Assembly (NCBI RefSeq): GCF_000150275.1
Contig: NW_002060959.1
Span: 688,172 to 752,171, forward strand
Length of the DNA: 64,000 bases
From: Trichoplax adhaerens
Lineage: Eukaryota > Placozoa > Uniplacotomia > Trichoplacea > Trichoplacidae
Direction of reading: 5' to 3'
Part shown: positions 26,204 through 40,800 of the stretch, piece after piece
Layout of the letters: the number at the start of each line of letters is the position of its first letter
How positions within the stretch are numbered: the first letter of the stretch is position 1
Translations under genes and position numbers: made by a program
Notes under the pieces: generated by a model
The model's input: only the letters and a program-made list of their open reading frames with translations
What the model was told of the DNA's origin: nothing
Database searches by the model: none

Positions 26204-26982
26204 GACGCCCGAAGCGTTATCAGAGACTGCGCAGGACTACCTTCAACAGTTGGCGTGGAATATGCATTCAATATGGAAGCTAGCGATAAATGAATTAGAA
26301 ATGGCGCTTGGATAGGCACAGTAATTCTATAAATAGCATGATTCTATACATGAATTTGCAACTGGAATTGAATGATTGTTGGATGGATAGATTGACAAGC
26401 ACTAGACGAACACCATAGGATAGTAGGTCATGAAAAAGAGTCCAATAGCTCGTTGAAACATCGTTGAGATATCATCGATGTGGGGTAAAGTTGCCTGTTT
26501 ACAACATGTCGATAGTGTGCCCAGACTAATAGATGGAGTATTTAGTTGTGTAATTTTTGTAGAGTATGGAGTGAACTATCGCATATTCATGATTAGTACA
26601 AGATACAAGTATAGCTGGTAGATGAGAAGTGGAATGAGCAAAGGATCGACTAGGGATTTATGACTGTATAATCAATGAACGTCAAAATGGTTATACGAGA
26701 TATGCTCAGTGCGTAGTTAGTAAGTCAGTGATAACAGGTACTGTAAATTAGTCTAAGGTATAAGTACAGTGGGTAGACGCAAAGTCGAACGAGTGATGGA
26801 TCGACTAGTAATTAATTAATTAGAATGTATTGAAGTCCTATGCCTATAGACCGTTATGACGACGTGACTTGTAAAATGGTTGGAGCAACCGAACATGTAA
26901 CAGCGACTGATAATTTATGTATTACAAACTTGAAAGAAATAGAATTAATCAATACTGTGATAAAAAGTAATCAAAATATCCA

Positions 26983-27670
26983 GAGTCAATTGCTCAAGGT
27001 TGTACTGATCCGTCTGCATCGAACTGGAGCCAAATTTAAAGTATATTTCTTCACCATTGAAAGACATCATTGAAGGCAACACAAAGTCCACTTGCAGCGC
27101 CAGTTGTAATAAAATTCACTGTAATCGAAACGTTGTTAGATAATACTATAATAGTAGGCTATCTTATTACATTTTTGGGAGATCAGTGTCAAGACCAGAG
27201 ATTGATCAAGTCGATTATAATAAGTAAAAGCTTGGCTTATAGTATACAGTACAGTACAACGATCTTATCCATTAGTGATTCGCAATCTACATTGCATATT
27301 ACATATTAGCGATTACCTTATTAGATAAGGTTGCTGACGTTAACACAATGAAGATAAGGTTTCTGTACTAATATAAATCCTTCTGTATTGACGTTTGTAA
27401 CTATTCATATCAATTAATGTTACAACTATAGCTGAATATCTTTCATATTGCTCAAGGCTGTACTGATCTGTCTGCATAGAATTGGAGCAAGTTTAAAGTA
27501 TACTTCTTCTTCACAATTGAAAGACATCACTTAAGGCAACACTATGGCTGAATATCTTTCAAGAGCCAATTGCTCAAGGTTGTACTGATCTGTCTGCATA
27601 GTATTGCAACCAAGTTGAAAGTATACTTTTTCTTCACAATTGAAAGACATCATTTAAGGCAACACTGCAG
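26983..27670. repeat. ~107-bp repeat, three copies
   Basis: Copies near 26986-27085, 27450-27545 and 27557-27665 share TTGCTCAAGGTTGTACTGAT, a GTCTGCAT block, and ATTGAAAGACATCA followed by AAGGCAACAC. The last two are in tandem; the first is about 360 bp away. Confidence 0.85.
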
Positions 27671-29642
27671 CTGAACATCTTTCAACCATTTCAGAGGGCT
27701 CGCCACGCCTCGGTCATAGTAGTCTTATATATGATTAGTGTGAACATGTAAATGAGTAATAAGTATACTGCACTGAAAGGACAGTTAGTAGACGCCAAGC
27801 AGAAGGAGCGAGATATACAGTGTAATGTAGAACAAGTAGTCCATGACTATACTATACAATTCATTAATTAATCTAGGCCTAAACAATCATTCTAATGGTC
27901 GTAGCCATACTACGTAGAGTGTTGGCCAAAGTCAAGGTCTACGACTAGTAGCTCTTGATGCTGTACACTGCTTTCTCTCTTCAAAATCGATGATTTCTAG
28001 AGACTACCTTTGATGGAATTTGAGCATGTCCTGTACTGTACAATATATCGTAATTCAATTTGACTTTCCTGAATCTAGTTCTCATCGGGTCAAGATAAAT
28101 CAACTCATGGGTCATTTTTTACAAGAACAGACCCTTCATACACAGGAATCCCATCAAGATTTGTACAGTTGAAGTGGTTTATGGACAGTGTTATCATGTA
28201 CATTAGCATTCAGGCCTTCACTTTGGCATCCAATCAATTAGATCATTTTGTACGCAGTCCTATCGTAGTACACCACTGTCTCTCTATGTATGTTTTCAAC
28301 TAGCCAATATGGCGTCTAACTCTAGTATGATATAGCCTGAGAAGGTACCGTAAAACTCGATTGAGTGTGCTTGCAGCAGGGATTGCATTACTAGAAATAG
28401 GTTAAGAGTGAGGTAAGCCACAATCATTAGTAGGGTAAATAATCCATTAGCTGGGAAAAAGAAGGTAGTGGAGAATGAGGCTGTCTAGACTCTAAACCGG
28501 TATTACAGAGGTGTAGCGAATCCAGTAAAATAATTGAAGTATGTTGAGCTATAGAATTGAATTCTATCTTGCAATTTGGCTCCTCGCGGACAGATCAGTA
28601 CAACCTTGATCTCAACCTCTTTTGGAATACTTTTACTTTACTTTTATTGCAATATGGAGTAATTTTATTTCCTTCCAATTTGTCATACAAACTAATTCAC
28701 TCATTCTTAGTCCACGGACTACGGACGGACGGTCGAACCATTTGAGCTACTCATCTATAGAATATCCTAACCGATTCAAATCGTCTATACAGTTGGTGTA
28801 TTTTTAACGCGTTGACGGAACAAGACAGCAAATCATTCTTCATGTTGCATTACATCCTACACTCGCTACAACACCATGACAGTAAGTACAGTATTTCTAT
28901 AAGCTGTATACAACTACATGCGTAGTAGGGGTAGCGGTAGCTCATTCTAGGTCGCCTGATTGGATGACGTCATCAATCCTAGAAGGCTGGACACACTACA
29001 GTATACTGTAGAATACCTTCATACCGTTCTATAGTGAAACGTAGTGGGGAAGAAGGCGTGCAAGACTTTGCTAGCGAGCTTTCCATTCAACCTTGTCTGG
29101 TTGCCACATCTACGGAAATACAAGGGTGGAGGCCATGCAGCCTCGATTTAAGAATTGCTGGAAAAAGTGCTTAAATCGTCATTGTGGGAAAAGTAAATTC
29201 CATCATTGATCGACTTACAAGCAGTAGACTCCTTTAGCATGCCAACCGTAGGCAGTTGGTCAACACGATAGAGAGATACATTGGCTAAACATCGACCCTA
29301 CTTTTCATCGTTTGGATTGGCATGATCCAACAACAAATTGGTATTGCCTTCCATTGCTTGGTGATCATCAACAACGTTGTTCTGATGAGATGCATTACAG
29401 CCATCTCTAGGCTAGTATAGATCCAATTGTAGTACAAGAGAAAAGTAAAAATAGCCAAGTGCAAACGTCCAGTTTATCGATCAGTATTATTCTTCGGTCT
29501 CATCTAGTCTGATTGCCGGGTCATCACGCCTTGACAAAGGAACGAACTGTCTCTTCTTCCATCAACGCTGTTTACAATCTTCATGGAATAAAGAAGCGGA
29601 TGGTAGTCCTCATTGCTTAACCATTTGTAGTAAATTTGAAAG

Positions 29643-31765
29643 ATGAAAATCATAATGAAGATGAACAATGTTAAAAGATTACTAGTTGCATTCATTATTT
29701 TAGGATTAATTTGGAAGATTTTCACCTCTTATGCTAAAACACCACTTGCACAAGATGTCAATCACCAACAGCCACAACTCAATCAACAGTATACAATTAT
29801 AAACCGTAATGTCGTTCAACAACCACTCAAGCCAAGTCAAGACAGCTCACAATTTCATCACCATTCGACAATCACCCATTCTGCATTATTATCTCAACCA
29901 TTCGATGGGATGACTCTAAAACAGAAAAAAAATTATGTCCTCCTCAAGAATAACCTTCAAACTGTACTCAATTCTCACTTATTACAGTCGACAAGCAATC
30001 ACAAATTCGATTTAGTAGTTGTGGTACAAAGTCATAAAAGATATAAATACTTGCAAGCGTTGATGCAATCCTTACACAAAGCTCGTGGAATCAATAAAAT
30101 CTTATTAATTGTCAGCCATGATTATTTACTCACAGAGATGAGAACTGTGGTAGAAAGTGTTCAATTTTGTCCTGTAAGTCTCACTATCATCCAATATCCA
30201 TGCACTTAAACAGACTTTCTGTAGTAAACAAAGCAATCACCATGATGGAAATAGTTTGCAACATCACATGCAGCAATCAATTCATGATAGTATCCATACG
30301 GTATCTTTCCATTCATTCCATGTCTATTTATACGTATAATCACAAATTGATCAATAGCACAATCGATCTGTAATTTTAAAATAGACATAAAGACTACTTA
30401 CTCTGACTTTAGATTTATGTGCTTCTAGGTCATACAAATATTTTTCCCTTATTCAGCCCAGTTGCATCCTGATGTATTTCCAGGCACAGATCCAAGAGAC
30501 TGCAAACGCGATACACCTAAAGAGCTGTAAGCTTGTACTGCAAAATGCATAAATAATCGTCTAACTAATATTACTATACTGCAGTCATTAACTTACAACT
30601 TTAATGGGACAACAATAGAGCACTAGTTAAGAAATGTTTGAATGCCAACTACCCTGATCAATTTGGACATTACCGCGAAGCAGATTATACTATGACTAAG
30701 CATCATTGGTGGTGGAAGGTGAGTGATTCATACTAATATCAAGCAAGTGTTACAAAATTGATTGATGAATACCCATAATTTTTGTTGTATAGATCAATTT
30801 TGTTTTCGACCAACTTAATATCCTCAAGGATTATAAAGGCTTAGTACTACTTCTTGAGGAAGATCATTACGTAGCCCCTGACTTTTTGACAATCATGAAA
30901 CTATTAGAGCAAAAGCGTAATAGGTTCGTAAAGTTATGCCGGTCTTAATTTGTGCAATTTGTAACATTGTATGCTGACGACTATGAATATAATGCTTATC
31001 CTTTACCATTCATAGTGAATACCCAAACTGCGATTTTCTTGGCTTAGGCTCATATAATCGGCATGGCAGTTATTCGCACTTTAAGCATAAGGTAGTTTGG
31101 TAGACAAATACCGTAACTTCATTCTTTTAACCCAGTAACAGCCATATTGTGTCATTTGCAGGCTGATTATGTTGCTTGGGCGTCAAACAAGAATAACATG
31201 GGCATGGCTATGAATAGAGCCACGTTTGATAAAATCAAACGTTGCAATAATGTATGCTTCATTCTAATGTCGAATTCCGTGATACCAAATTGATTGTCGA
31301 TATTTACATTGTTTTATTAGCAATTCTGTCGATTTGATGATTATAATTGGGATTGGACAATTCAAAGTCTGAGCAGCAAATGTCTAAATCGTCCTCTAAC
31401 AATACTAACAATGCAAGCACCACATGTATTTCACGCAGGCGAATGGTGTGTTCAGTTAATTCTAAAAAATCCTGCTCTTGTTTGTGTCAATAAGCGGATG
31501 CTTTACTCAATAATTTTCTATGCTTATTTTTCTTGATAGTTCCGGCCTTCATCATAAACGTTTTTGTAAAATGGAAGATACAATCACAGCAATTGAACGT
31601 TCGTTATCCGCAAATATGGATTACTTATTTCCGCAGACTATCGGTGTCACGAGTCAGAATAGGGAAATTCGAAGATTCGCCGGAGTTAGTCGGCCGAATG
31701 GCTACGGCGGCTGGGGAGATATTCGTGACCACAAATTATGTATGTCTTATGTTAAATCTGCATAG
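29643..31765 (+). CDS. MGAT2: Alpha-1,6-mannosyl-glycoprotein beta-1,2-N-acetylglucosaminyltransferase (GnT-II), 8 exons, 458 aa
   Basis: MGAT2 is a Golgi type II membrane enzyme that transfers GlcNAc from UDP-GlcNAc to the alpha-1,6-mannose arm of N-glycans, the step that commits them to complex type. Exons: 29643-30173, 30429-30526, 30619-30718, 30793-30923, 31016-31091, 31162-31251, 31321-31445, 31540-31765; the sum is in frame and 458 aa matches the usual ~450. Residues ~11-29 are the signal anchor (RLLVAFIILGLIWKIF), followed by a Gln-rich stem. The catalytic domain shows VVVVQSHKRYKYLQALMQSL, GTDPRDC, QFGHYREA, KHHWWWK, the metal-binding LEEDHYVAPDF, DDYNWDWT, FHAGE and GGWGDIRDH. The window's exon-3 acceptor is 30618; a nearer AG at 30626 would introduce a stop. 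The gene is intronless in mammals, so eight exons here is notable. Confidence 0.95.
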
Positions 31766-32687
31766 TCTATGCTATTCTAGTAGTATCATAAACTTGTAAG
31801 TGTACAACACTGTATATCTGTATTAAGCAGTACCGATTACAATTATGATTGTAAACGTCAGTAAATATATTGGCTAATATGTTTAAAAATATTTATGCAC
31901 TATTGTAAAGAGTTCATTCTATTCAATCTAATATGCAGACTTGCCACCATGAAAGCTTATTCTAGTCTGTAAAAGAGGATTGCAATAATGATACGATGAT
32001 CAATTAAAATTAATTACTCGTATTATGAATTTATCTACTTATCTTGCCTGATTTAGCATTTGATGGAGTTATGTAGCTAAAATCTACAACTTATTATTTG
32101 TACTATCGGTAAAATGTTAATGTGTTACATATTATTTTTGATATTAAACATTTTAATAGTTCAATACGTAGTAAACTCTTGCATCTTTCTTGCAATTGGC
32201 TACTGCATGCCAGAATATTTTTTTTAAAATAAACGTAATTCGCACCGATAAATTGTATTCATCGTTCATTTTATTTTTGCAGATTACATTATTAAATAGA
32301 CAAGCATATAATTATAGCTACTCTATTTGTTGGAAGGTAGTTCAAAATATTACAAAACAATCAAATAAAGTGTTATCGGATATTAAGATATACTAATGAA
32401 GTCGTAGAGTAAAAAGTAACATCCCAACTAGCCGTATGTACTGTACCGTAAGTAGTCGCAATGCATCAACATACTACAACAATTTCGATGTAAGCTCATA
32501 GTAACATTAATTGATTCGCTACAATTTTGCAATGGTGACAGTAAAATTGCATTTTAAAAACGTAAATACATTAAATAATTGTAATCGGAATACCTAATAT
32601 GTCAAATGTATAGGAAATTCAGGTTACGGGTAATCATTTGAGATCGGATGACGGTAATTGTAAACATTACAAACTGCTATACATAGA
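31766..32687. other. Spacer between convergent MGAT2 and WDR54
   Basis: About 920 bp of AT-rich sequence holding the two 3' ends. No gene or repeat seen. Confidence 0.55.
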
Positions 32688-35600
32688 CTAACGGGAAAAA
32701 AGATATATTTCACTAAAATCATAACCAGTAAGTGCAAAAGTAAGACCTTCAGGTGAAGTAAATTTACATCCTTGCAGTTGAACGTCAGTTACAGATTCGG
32801 AAAATTTCATTTCGACCTATTTATAATTAAGCATATTACAATCGAAATTGATACGTGTATCTTGAAAATTTCAAAAGGATACAGACCTTTAATTTATTAT
32901 CCACCAGGCCTAATGACCAAACACGAACATAGGTATCTTCCGATGCCGATAATAACTAAAGTAAAATAGTAATGATACTACTGAAAAATCCATACGTAAG
33001 GTATATCAAAACTTGTGTATAGCAGTGGTTATACATGGATATATCAAGTACTATATCATAGTCATAGTAGGTATTATTATTCTAATTCATGATATCAGAT
33101 CGATTAAGAGTTTTAGCTTATACGAGTATTACCAAATTGGCCTCAAAAGCGACATCAATAGCATTAACCCATCGTGCATGAGCAGCAATTTCTATCTCCA
33201 AATTCCCTGTATTAGCTTCATAAATTCGAATATGACCGGAGCCATACCCACCGATAATATATTTATCCCAAAGACGTATCGATGAACATGGATAACTATC
33301 AGGTAAGCGTAGACAAGATAAATTTGAGATGTAGTAAAAGCAAATTTTAGCCATCGATAAAACTAAGAATTGATTACAAACTTTTGTCCTTTGATCAATG
33401 TCACTTTGCTAATGGATTTATCACTGGTTTTCCATATGGCTATATTTCCCAATTCATCAGCACTAGCTAGAGTGTCCGATTCTCCGGAAATTAAATCAGT
33501 TATAGGTACATCATGACCTGAAAGAGTTTCTTTCAACTGAATATTCAAAACCTTTCCGTTATCATCAACACTGAAGATCAAGATAGATCCAGACGAAGTT
33601 CCTATAATGGTATAACGTATTATATTGGAATTATTCTTAAATCAAAAGAAAAGTGAAGTAAATGACGATCAAAAGTCAACTGATCTTACCGACGCACACT
33701 AAATTATCAGATTTAATACTTGTAATACCACGAGCAAACTGAGCTAAATTGGAGAGAAAATTTAAGATTTTAGTTCTTAGCGTTACTATATGTAGATATC
33801 TATTTATACAATTTTATGTCGAATCTTTTTATAACGGATTAATAGGATAGAACCTGATCCATTCATTTTCAATGTGAATATAAAGTAAATCAGTTTAAAA
33901 TGTGCAACGAAAGTTTAGCATGTCTAAACCTATTATATCAAAAAAATGTATTTATTCTTTTATAGCTCACCAGTCTTTTCATCTGATCTGTTTAAGGCAT
34001 GCCAAAACAGCATTATAGATCCATCAGGTTCAAACATCTGTGAAGAAAGAGTGATGAAAATAAATTGTCATATAAGATATGTTAAAGCAGACACGTCTTT
34101 CAGAGCTACAATAAAATCGATTTGGCATTTCATAGAGATGCTAACTTTGATCATTAGTAGATTAATATATTTGATCCCTTATATATAATGATTTTTATTC
34201 TATCAACTATCTTACTATACATCTATTGCATTATTTTACAGATTCTGAATAATACATAATCAAAGAATAACTTTTCTAATTGTTCGTTGTCTAACCTGGA
34301 TGCCTTTCAGTGATGCAATAACTAATACCTTTCTAGATTCCAAAGCACACCAAGAACTCTAAAAATTAAATAATAACCTAGTTTAACTTCTAGACACAAA
34401 GCAAATAGAATACTTACATTATTAAATATGATTATAGTTGTTGTATACTCAGCACATTGGTGATACTAGTTAAAGTCGATTCTGTAAAGTCCACCTATAG
34501 CAATTCATACCATGATTTGCTACAGTGTCTAGTTACTATTTTTATTAAATACTTTAAAAAATTGCTAACTTTCAGTTTTTTGATATTAAAAATTTCGTAG
34601 GAAATAAATTATAGTAATCAATCGGCGTAATTGTCAAATCCGTTTATAAGTATTTAACATGCTATTGGTGCAATTAACAAACAACTTAACATCCACTTCT
34701 AAAGTAGAATATATGTGTATTGGATAATAATCAACTGGTAAGAAGCAATCAGATGAAAATTAGATCTGTGTCACCGAGTTTAATAAACTAATAATAATGA
34801 TGAATTTAATCGCTAAGGATAGTTATTGTTTATAGAATCACGGCCTAAGAAATGAATTCATTAGAATGACACTCTTAGTTCTGATTTTATTCTGATCACC
34901 TCAGTAATAGGTTATGATCATAGTCTATATAATTCCTATGTATTGGAAGGAACTCAAGCTCAATAACAAATAATTTTAGCAAACTTAAAAATTATAATTA
35001 TGATTATCAACAGCTAGAGGGATATTTGAAAGAGAAAATTACGTCCACAAACTTAGTTTGAGGGCTAGTTAGTATAAGAAAAGTGAAATTCATAAAACTA
35101 GCAGAGGTACGTTGAATTATTCATGATTTTCAAGTTCGCAGGGATGTTAATTTCAAATGAGAAGTTTTTGTAAAACTCAACAACATGAATGAACTGTAGC
35201 CATAAGGATATTTTAATGGATATTGACTTCCTTTCTGTCATAAAGGTATTGTAAAGACAGTTAAACTAGAAATCTACATTCCATTAAACTTGAATAATAA
35301 ATGTTTAAAATACATTTTTAACTCAAATGAATATCACTTAGCATAGATATTATATCGATTAAAGCAGTTGGAATAATATTATTTTGGTATCTACGGTAGC
35401 CTAAAATCCTTTTTGAAAACAGAAGTAAAGATTTACCTAGGTAATCTAAATAGAATTAATATGATTATTATTTTTATATACTCGTATAAACTAACTTGTA
35501 AGGGAAGTACTATAACTATAGATAGCCACAATAGTTAGTTTTTCCTAAATTGACTTCTTTAAGCCGCTCTAATTTATTTTACATGGCTACATATCCAACA

Positions 35601-37898
35601 GAGAGTAAATTGGATTTTTTTTGGTATATTAAAAATTTGTACATTAGTGAAGATTTGTCTGCATTGAAATTAATTGTCAAGTAAGAGCGTTCCTATTATA
35701 CTAGACAAGAATGTATTGATGGTATTAAGCAGAAAAAATGACCATATACATTTTATCATGGAGTACGATCAAAACTCATGATAGGGTATATAAAATGATC
35801 AGGTTTGGTAAGGTTAATACTGTATAAATTGAACAATGATGCAAATTAGGGAGCCAATTGGTCACCATTATTAATATTCATGTATTGAGAATAGTCGCAA
35901 ATGCAGACAACGCAATAGCACAAGAATAGTAAGGTAGAATAATAGTTTTTAATATTACAGAATCATGTCTAAAGCTAGACATGGCGTTGAAAACGTCATG
36001 TTATTTTTGCAGATGTTACTAGTACAAACTCCTGTCGCTTTGCTGACGGTTTACGATAATGTGCTCATTTAACAGATAGTATTACCATTTGATAGACCTG
36101 TCAGAGGTTCAGTAACTTTTTACCGTGTACAAATATGAAAATGATTTGTCGATGAGTGAACCATGGTTATTAACAGCAATATCGAAACGGTAGCACCGGT
36201 TATTGCAAATGATACTCGGTAAATTCTTCTTCTTAAAATGTTACTGGATACGGTGTTAATCTAAATGAATTATCGTTAACCTTAAAATTTCTAAAATAGA
36301 AAGTTGGAGAATATGATTTGTTGTACTCTTGATACTGTGTATTGATAGCGAAGAATTTGGGCAAGTTTTATGCCTAAACAGCTATTTTAATGATTTTAAA
36401 TTGAATACTTTTCCTTCCATTGACAAAGTAATCAATCTAACGTAGTTACATCAACTCTATTTAGTTTCAAATATGGTAATCCACCATAAATGGAACGATT
36501 GATACGGGATATATTCATGATTGGCGGCGATACTTACTGAAGTTAAATTACTACCGTCTACGGTGTCACTGAAAACGCTATTTGCTTCCTATTCTATCCG
36601 ATCCTCTTCCAACAGTTCAATATGAAATAGGAGGACATTTGGAAAATTTTTTGATGGAAAGTCTAGTCAGTAGATACGCCTCTGTATCTTTCATTTCTTC
36701 TATGACAGTCATCATTCAATTGATATCAAAAGGTAGAGATAAAGTGATCCTAAAGCGTTAATAAAGTTCACTCTCGTATGTAGCACTATTTGTATCCTTC
36801 AAAAGTAAGTATCCCTTTCATCCACTGCCTGCGATTACCATTTGACTTCTATTTGCATGCATTCAGTACGATCCTAAATCATTCATGATTAGCTTATCCT
36901 TCTGTACTATTCGTAATCTTACCAACAGTCGATATGATATGCTGTAGGAAGACATTTGAAAATTTTTGGGAAGGAAAATCTAGCCGGTAGACATACCTCT
37001 GTCCATACAGTTTCTTCCATGATAGTTAACATTAAACGGATATCAAAAAGTAAAGATAAACTGATCCCATGGCATTAATCAACTCCACTTTAGTATGTGT
37101 CTTAACATTACTTTTATCCTTTATAAGTAAACATCCCTTTCATCTACTGTCTTCGATTCCTATTTGGTTTCAATTCACGTGCATTCAATATCGATCACGC
37201 TCGTTCTACATGCTAACGCTTAATCTGTCGTAGTCTAGTCTAAATGCGACGTTTTAGCCTACCATCGACAGTTGATCAATACTTTATTTAACGTCATCTA
37301 TTTAATGTACTCTACACACTACTGAACAAACTACTGAACATCCTAGGTAAAGTCAATATTATCATCATTTTCAACAAGATGTAGATCATGTTTGATGAAA
37401 GTGATCAATCGTGCTAACTTGGAGCGGACGCTCATGATGAATCTATTTGCAATGGATCGTAGGAAATAGAAATTTACAAAACTAAATTTGGATTCAAGCA
37501 AGGGATGATAACTCGATTGAAATCAGTACATTAAGATCGTCATAATGAACAAACAACCCCTACATTAACGTACAAACTGTCTTTGTATATCCAATTTATA
37601 GTCTATCCTCAAGGCGTCTAGACATGATTGGATTTCATGTGATCATGATCATTTCTCTTACCTGAGTAATACTACTACTCGTACTCGTTTGAGTTGTACC
37701 GCTTTCTTTGCATGTTACTTGTCTATAGATATGAGGCAATCCAGGCGACGAATTAATTAAATGCGATACAGATTTATGAACCACAGCAAAGGTTAAACTG
37801 CCGCCACTTTGCGATGAATTTGCATCGGAAACATCTAAATTATTGCATAAAGCAGAACAACTTGCTTTCAATGGTATCGATGGTTGTCTTTTATACAT
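32688..37898 (-). CDS. WDR54: WD repeat-containing protein 54, 8 exons, 333 aa
   Basis: WDR54 is a small beta-propeller protein; its cellular role is poorly defined. Exons (5' to 3'): 37898-37662, 34358-34296, 34037-33971, 33743-33690, 33601-33382, 33295-33133, 32955-32887, 32816-32688. The total is 333 aa, almost the same as the human protein. Matching landmarks in order: MYKRQPSIPLKASCSALCNN at the start, SSWCALESRKVLVIASLKGI, FWHAL, QFARGI, LSGHDVPITDL (human GHQMPITD), ADELGNIAIWK, GGYGSGHIRIYEANTGNLEI (human YGNGQVHLYEATTGNL), AHARWVNAIDVA, LLSASEDTYVRVWSL and LTGYDFSEIYLFSR at the end. ATG 37898 aligns with the human start; the open frame continuing upstream of it is not conserved. Intron 1 is 3.3 kb while the others are about 80-320 bp. 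Confidence 0.95.
36590..37200. repeat. ~310-bp tandem duplication in WDR54 intron 1
   Basis: 36590-36875 and 36907-37200 align along most of their length with moderate divergence. Shared blocks include AGGA(G/A)GACATTTG(G/A)AAAATTTTT, GGTAGA(C/T), and CATCCCTTTCATC(T/C)ACTG. Confidence 0.85.
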
Positions 37899-40800
37899 GA
37901 CACCAGCAGGAATAGCAACAGCAACAGCAATAGCAAAACAAAAAAGAAAAGGCAATCAAGTTGAAGAATTTCCTAGCTTGAAGAGAAGTCGTGCTCCTTG
38001 GATATAATGCACTGCAGCCCAAGAGATAGCACTACAATTAGTAACATGATATCCAAGATATTATTTTATACAGTATAATCGAATTGTCCGTTATTAGACG
38101 CGATTGTCCTATTGTATTAAGCCCTGTAGTTATTTTAAATTATAGAATTCTATGAATATTAATGGAGTCCTGTAGACAATGTCCATTCTGCAGTGCTTGT
38201 ACCGTGCCCACTGACCGATAGAAATCATAGCCATTTCTTGTACTGCTAGGATAGAAACTGGCTAGGCGTTCGCTTTACAACCTGGCTTCCCTTTCTACCC
38301 ATTTTTAGCCATACGGCAGTATATTATTTCCCGGATTGCGATCAACACACAATTTATATTACAATATACGAGTATAGCTATCATGGAGTCTCTATCCAGT
38401 CATAAGCTTGGACAGTGAAGTATATCAGCTAGTATTGTGTGTGCCAGTCTAAGTGCTATCATAAAGAAAATAAAAATAGCCAAGGGAAAGGATTGTAGCG
38501 CTAAAAATGGAAAGACTGATCGTTTTTTCTATCCATTTTACGATCTGAAATCTACCAGCCAGCTCAACTGATCTTCTCATTCTTGAACTGATGTAATTTT
38601 CAGTGTACACTTACGGAGGGACGATGCAGTCAAAATGGCCTGTAAAAGAGAATCACCTTGTTCATTTCTAGTTTCCAAAATGTTGCTTTAACTGTGGTTG
38701 TGATAAAGTGTCTTCTCAAAAATACAACGTGAATGACAGTTTCTTGGAAAATTCACTGCATTACATAAGATTAGGCTCATCTTACAACTACCAAGGATTC
38801 GTTTCAATCAGACTATCTAACTTATTACAGCAATATTTACGATTTATACATAATGATCTTCATCTTAAGCTTATTTGGGACTGCACTACGGTGGCATATT
38901 CATAGAAGCGAGATTACAGTTAAAGTAACCACTAGTCTATGAAATAGACTCATCCTGTTCATTTCTATAGTAGTTTCCAAAGCATTGATTTAGCTGTTGT
39001 AGACTTGTTAAGCTCGAGTACAATTAAAATGGCCACTGATCAGTAAAACAGACTCATCCTGTTTATTTCTAGTTTCCAGAGTGTTGCTTTGGCTATAATA
39101 TGCTCGTGTAAGCTAGAAAACGATTAAAATGACCGCTGATCAGCAAAACAGACCTATCCCGTTCTTTTCTAGTTTCAAAAATCATAGTTGAGAAGTAATG
39201 TCCCTAAGTTCGTGTAAGGTTGCAGAGTACAATTGAAATGATAAATGATCAGTAATATAGACTCATCCTGTTCATTTCTAGTTTTTAAAGTATTGCCTTA
39301 GCTGGAGTATATTCGTTTAAGGTAAAGTATAAATAAAAATGACCAGCTGTAATAAAATTCAAACCCAAAGAAGACGTCAGTGGATAGTAATAGCTGTATT
39401 ACAATTTATTGAGGGTCTAATGTTAACTGAGGATAAGAGCTAACCATTTACAGGAAGAACTTGCTTTATATACAACAGGCAAACATCATCTGCCATCTTA
39501 CAAGTTACTATAGCTTCTTAATTAATATAGTAGGAGCTTCTACTAACACCATGGTTTCTTATGTTATCACCTATCTTTCCAAATACCACATAGTTAATCA
39601 CTGATTATATTATTCATACATTTTTAGTCAACAACACTCTTATAATCATCATACCAGATAAGATATCTCAGCTAATATAGGATCTCCTATATTAACGTCA
39701 ACAGCTATTTAAGTTAGTTAATCTTGCTAATGTTACATCAACAAAACAGAGTCAGACTATTTATTTCTACAGTAGTTTCTAAACTACTGCTTTCTTGAAT
39801 ACGCGTGTATGGGGTATTATTAGCGTGAGCTACATGAACTTCTATTCTTATATATTGCACTCGTCCGCAATTCTTAAGCGCTGTCTACTTCTAGAAGATA
39901 GCCCTATCCATGTAATATATAGAAATAATTAATCAGTATAATTTATATGGTATTCTATCATTATAGGTTTGCTGGTGAACAATCTAAGACTCAATACTAC
40001 ACGTGTTGAAGGTGTATATTGACTTGCCTATACAGTCGTGAAAGCCCTAATGCCTGCATACTTTATACATTTCAAATGCATTCGTAGGGGCGATTATAAA
40101 ATTTGGACTACCACTATTCGACATGGTTGACATCATATGCTCAGATTACAGCGTATAGAGTATAGCTAAAATCCCACTATTTCCGCTAGTAATGTTACTA
40201 ATGACCGACTCATAAGATTATAATGTTCAATACAGTTTCATACTTTTAATCTATCTAACATCAGATAATACCTTATCCTTATTCATGGGCTACTAGAAAA
40301 TGATCGACTATAGTAGCCCGTGCTTTATGATATAATGTTCATTCCTGGTAGTCATTTATAAACTTCAGTGTTTCATCAAATACTTAGCGATAGCTTTCGC
40401 TAAATGATCCGCTGAATAAAATATCTTGAATTCTACTCTATGCATTTTATAATTACCGTATAACTGTTAATACTAGTTATAAAAACATTTCTGGTATTAT
40501 AAATAGAAATAAATCGTTAGTTTAAGTGGCACAGTTTTAATTCTAGGTTTAAGTACTACCTACTTCGATCTATCATTGCATCGTAATATTTCAGTGCGTG
40601 AGTAATTTATTTAAAACCTGTAGGTATATGCAACTGATTACAAAACAAGTCAATATTACAAACAGTAGAGAGAATTAAATCCATTGAGTATGTATATTTC
40701 GTAATAAAACGAAAGCTTGACGATATGACGAACCAAAAGTAGAACTGCCTTACAATTAACGTCTATAGGATGTAAAATTGTTTAAATTTTTCACAAGAAT

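Larger units (their letters stand above)
25628..29642. other. Gene-poor spacer between divergent EVC2-like gene and MGAT2
   Basis: Four kb holding the promoters of two divergent genes. It contains paired CRE-like palindromes, a possible coiled-coil exon remnant and a ~107-bp repeat, listed separately. A 63-codon open frame at 26195-26007 (-) begins with ATG inside the CRE site and is somewhat GC-richer than its surroundings. I cannot link it by splicing to the EVC2-like gene or name it. Confidence 0.5.

Noticed and set aside
30167-30388. Short open frames on both strands in MGAT2 intron 1
   Set aside because: They run past the FCP|gtaagt donor into intron sequence and do not match GnT-II.
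37899-37955. Upstream extension of the WDR54 frame with a hydrophobic start resembling a signal peptide
   Set aside because: Human WDR54 begins at the position matching ATG 37898; the extension uses repetitive GCAACAGCAATAGC-like DNA and is probably 5' UTR.
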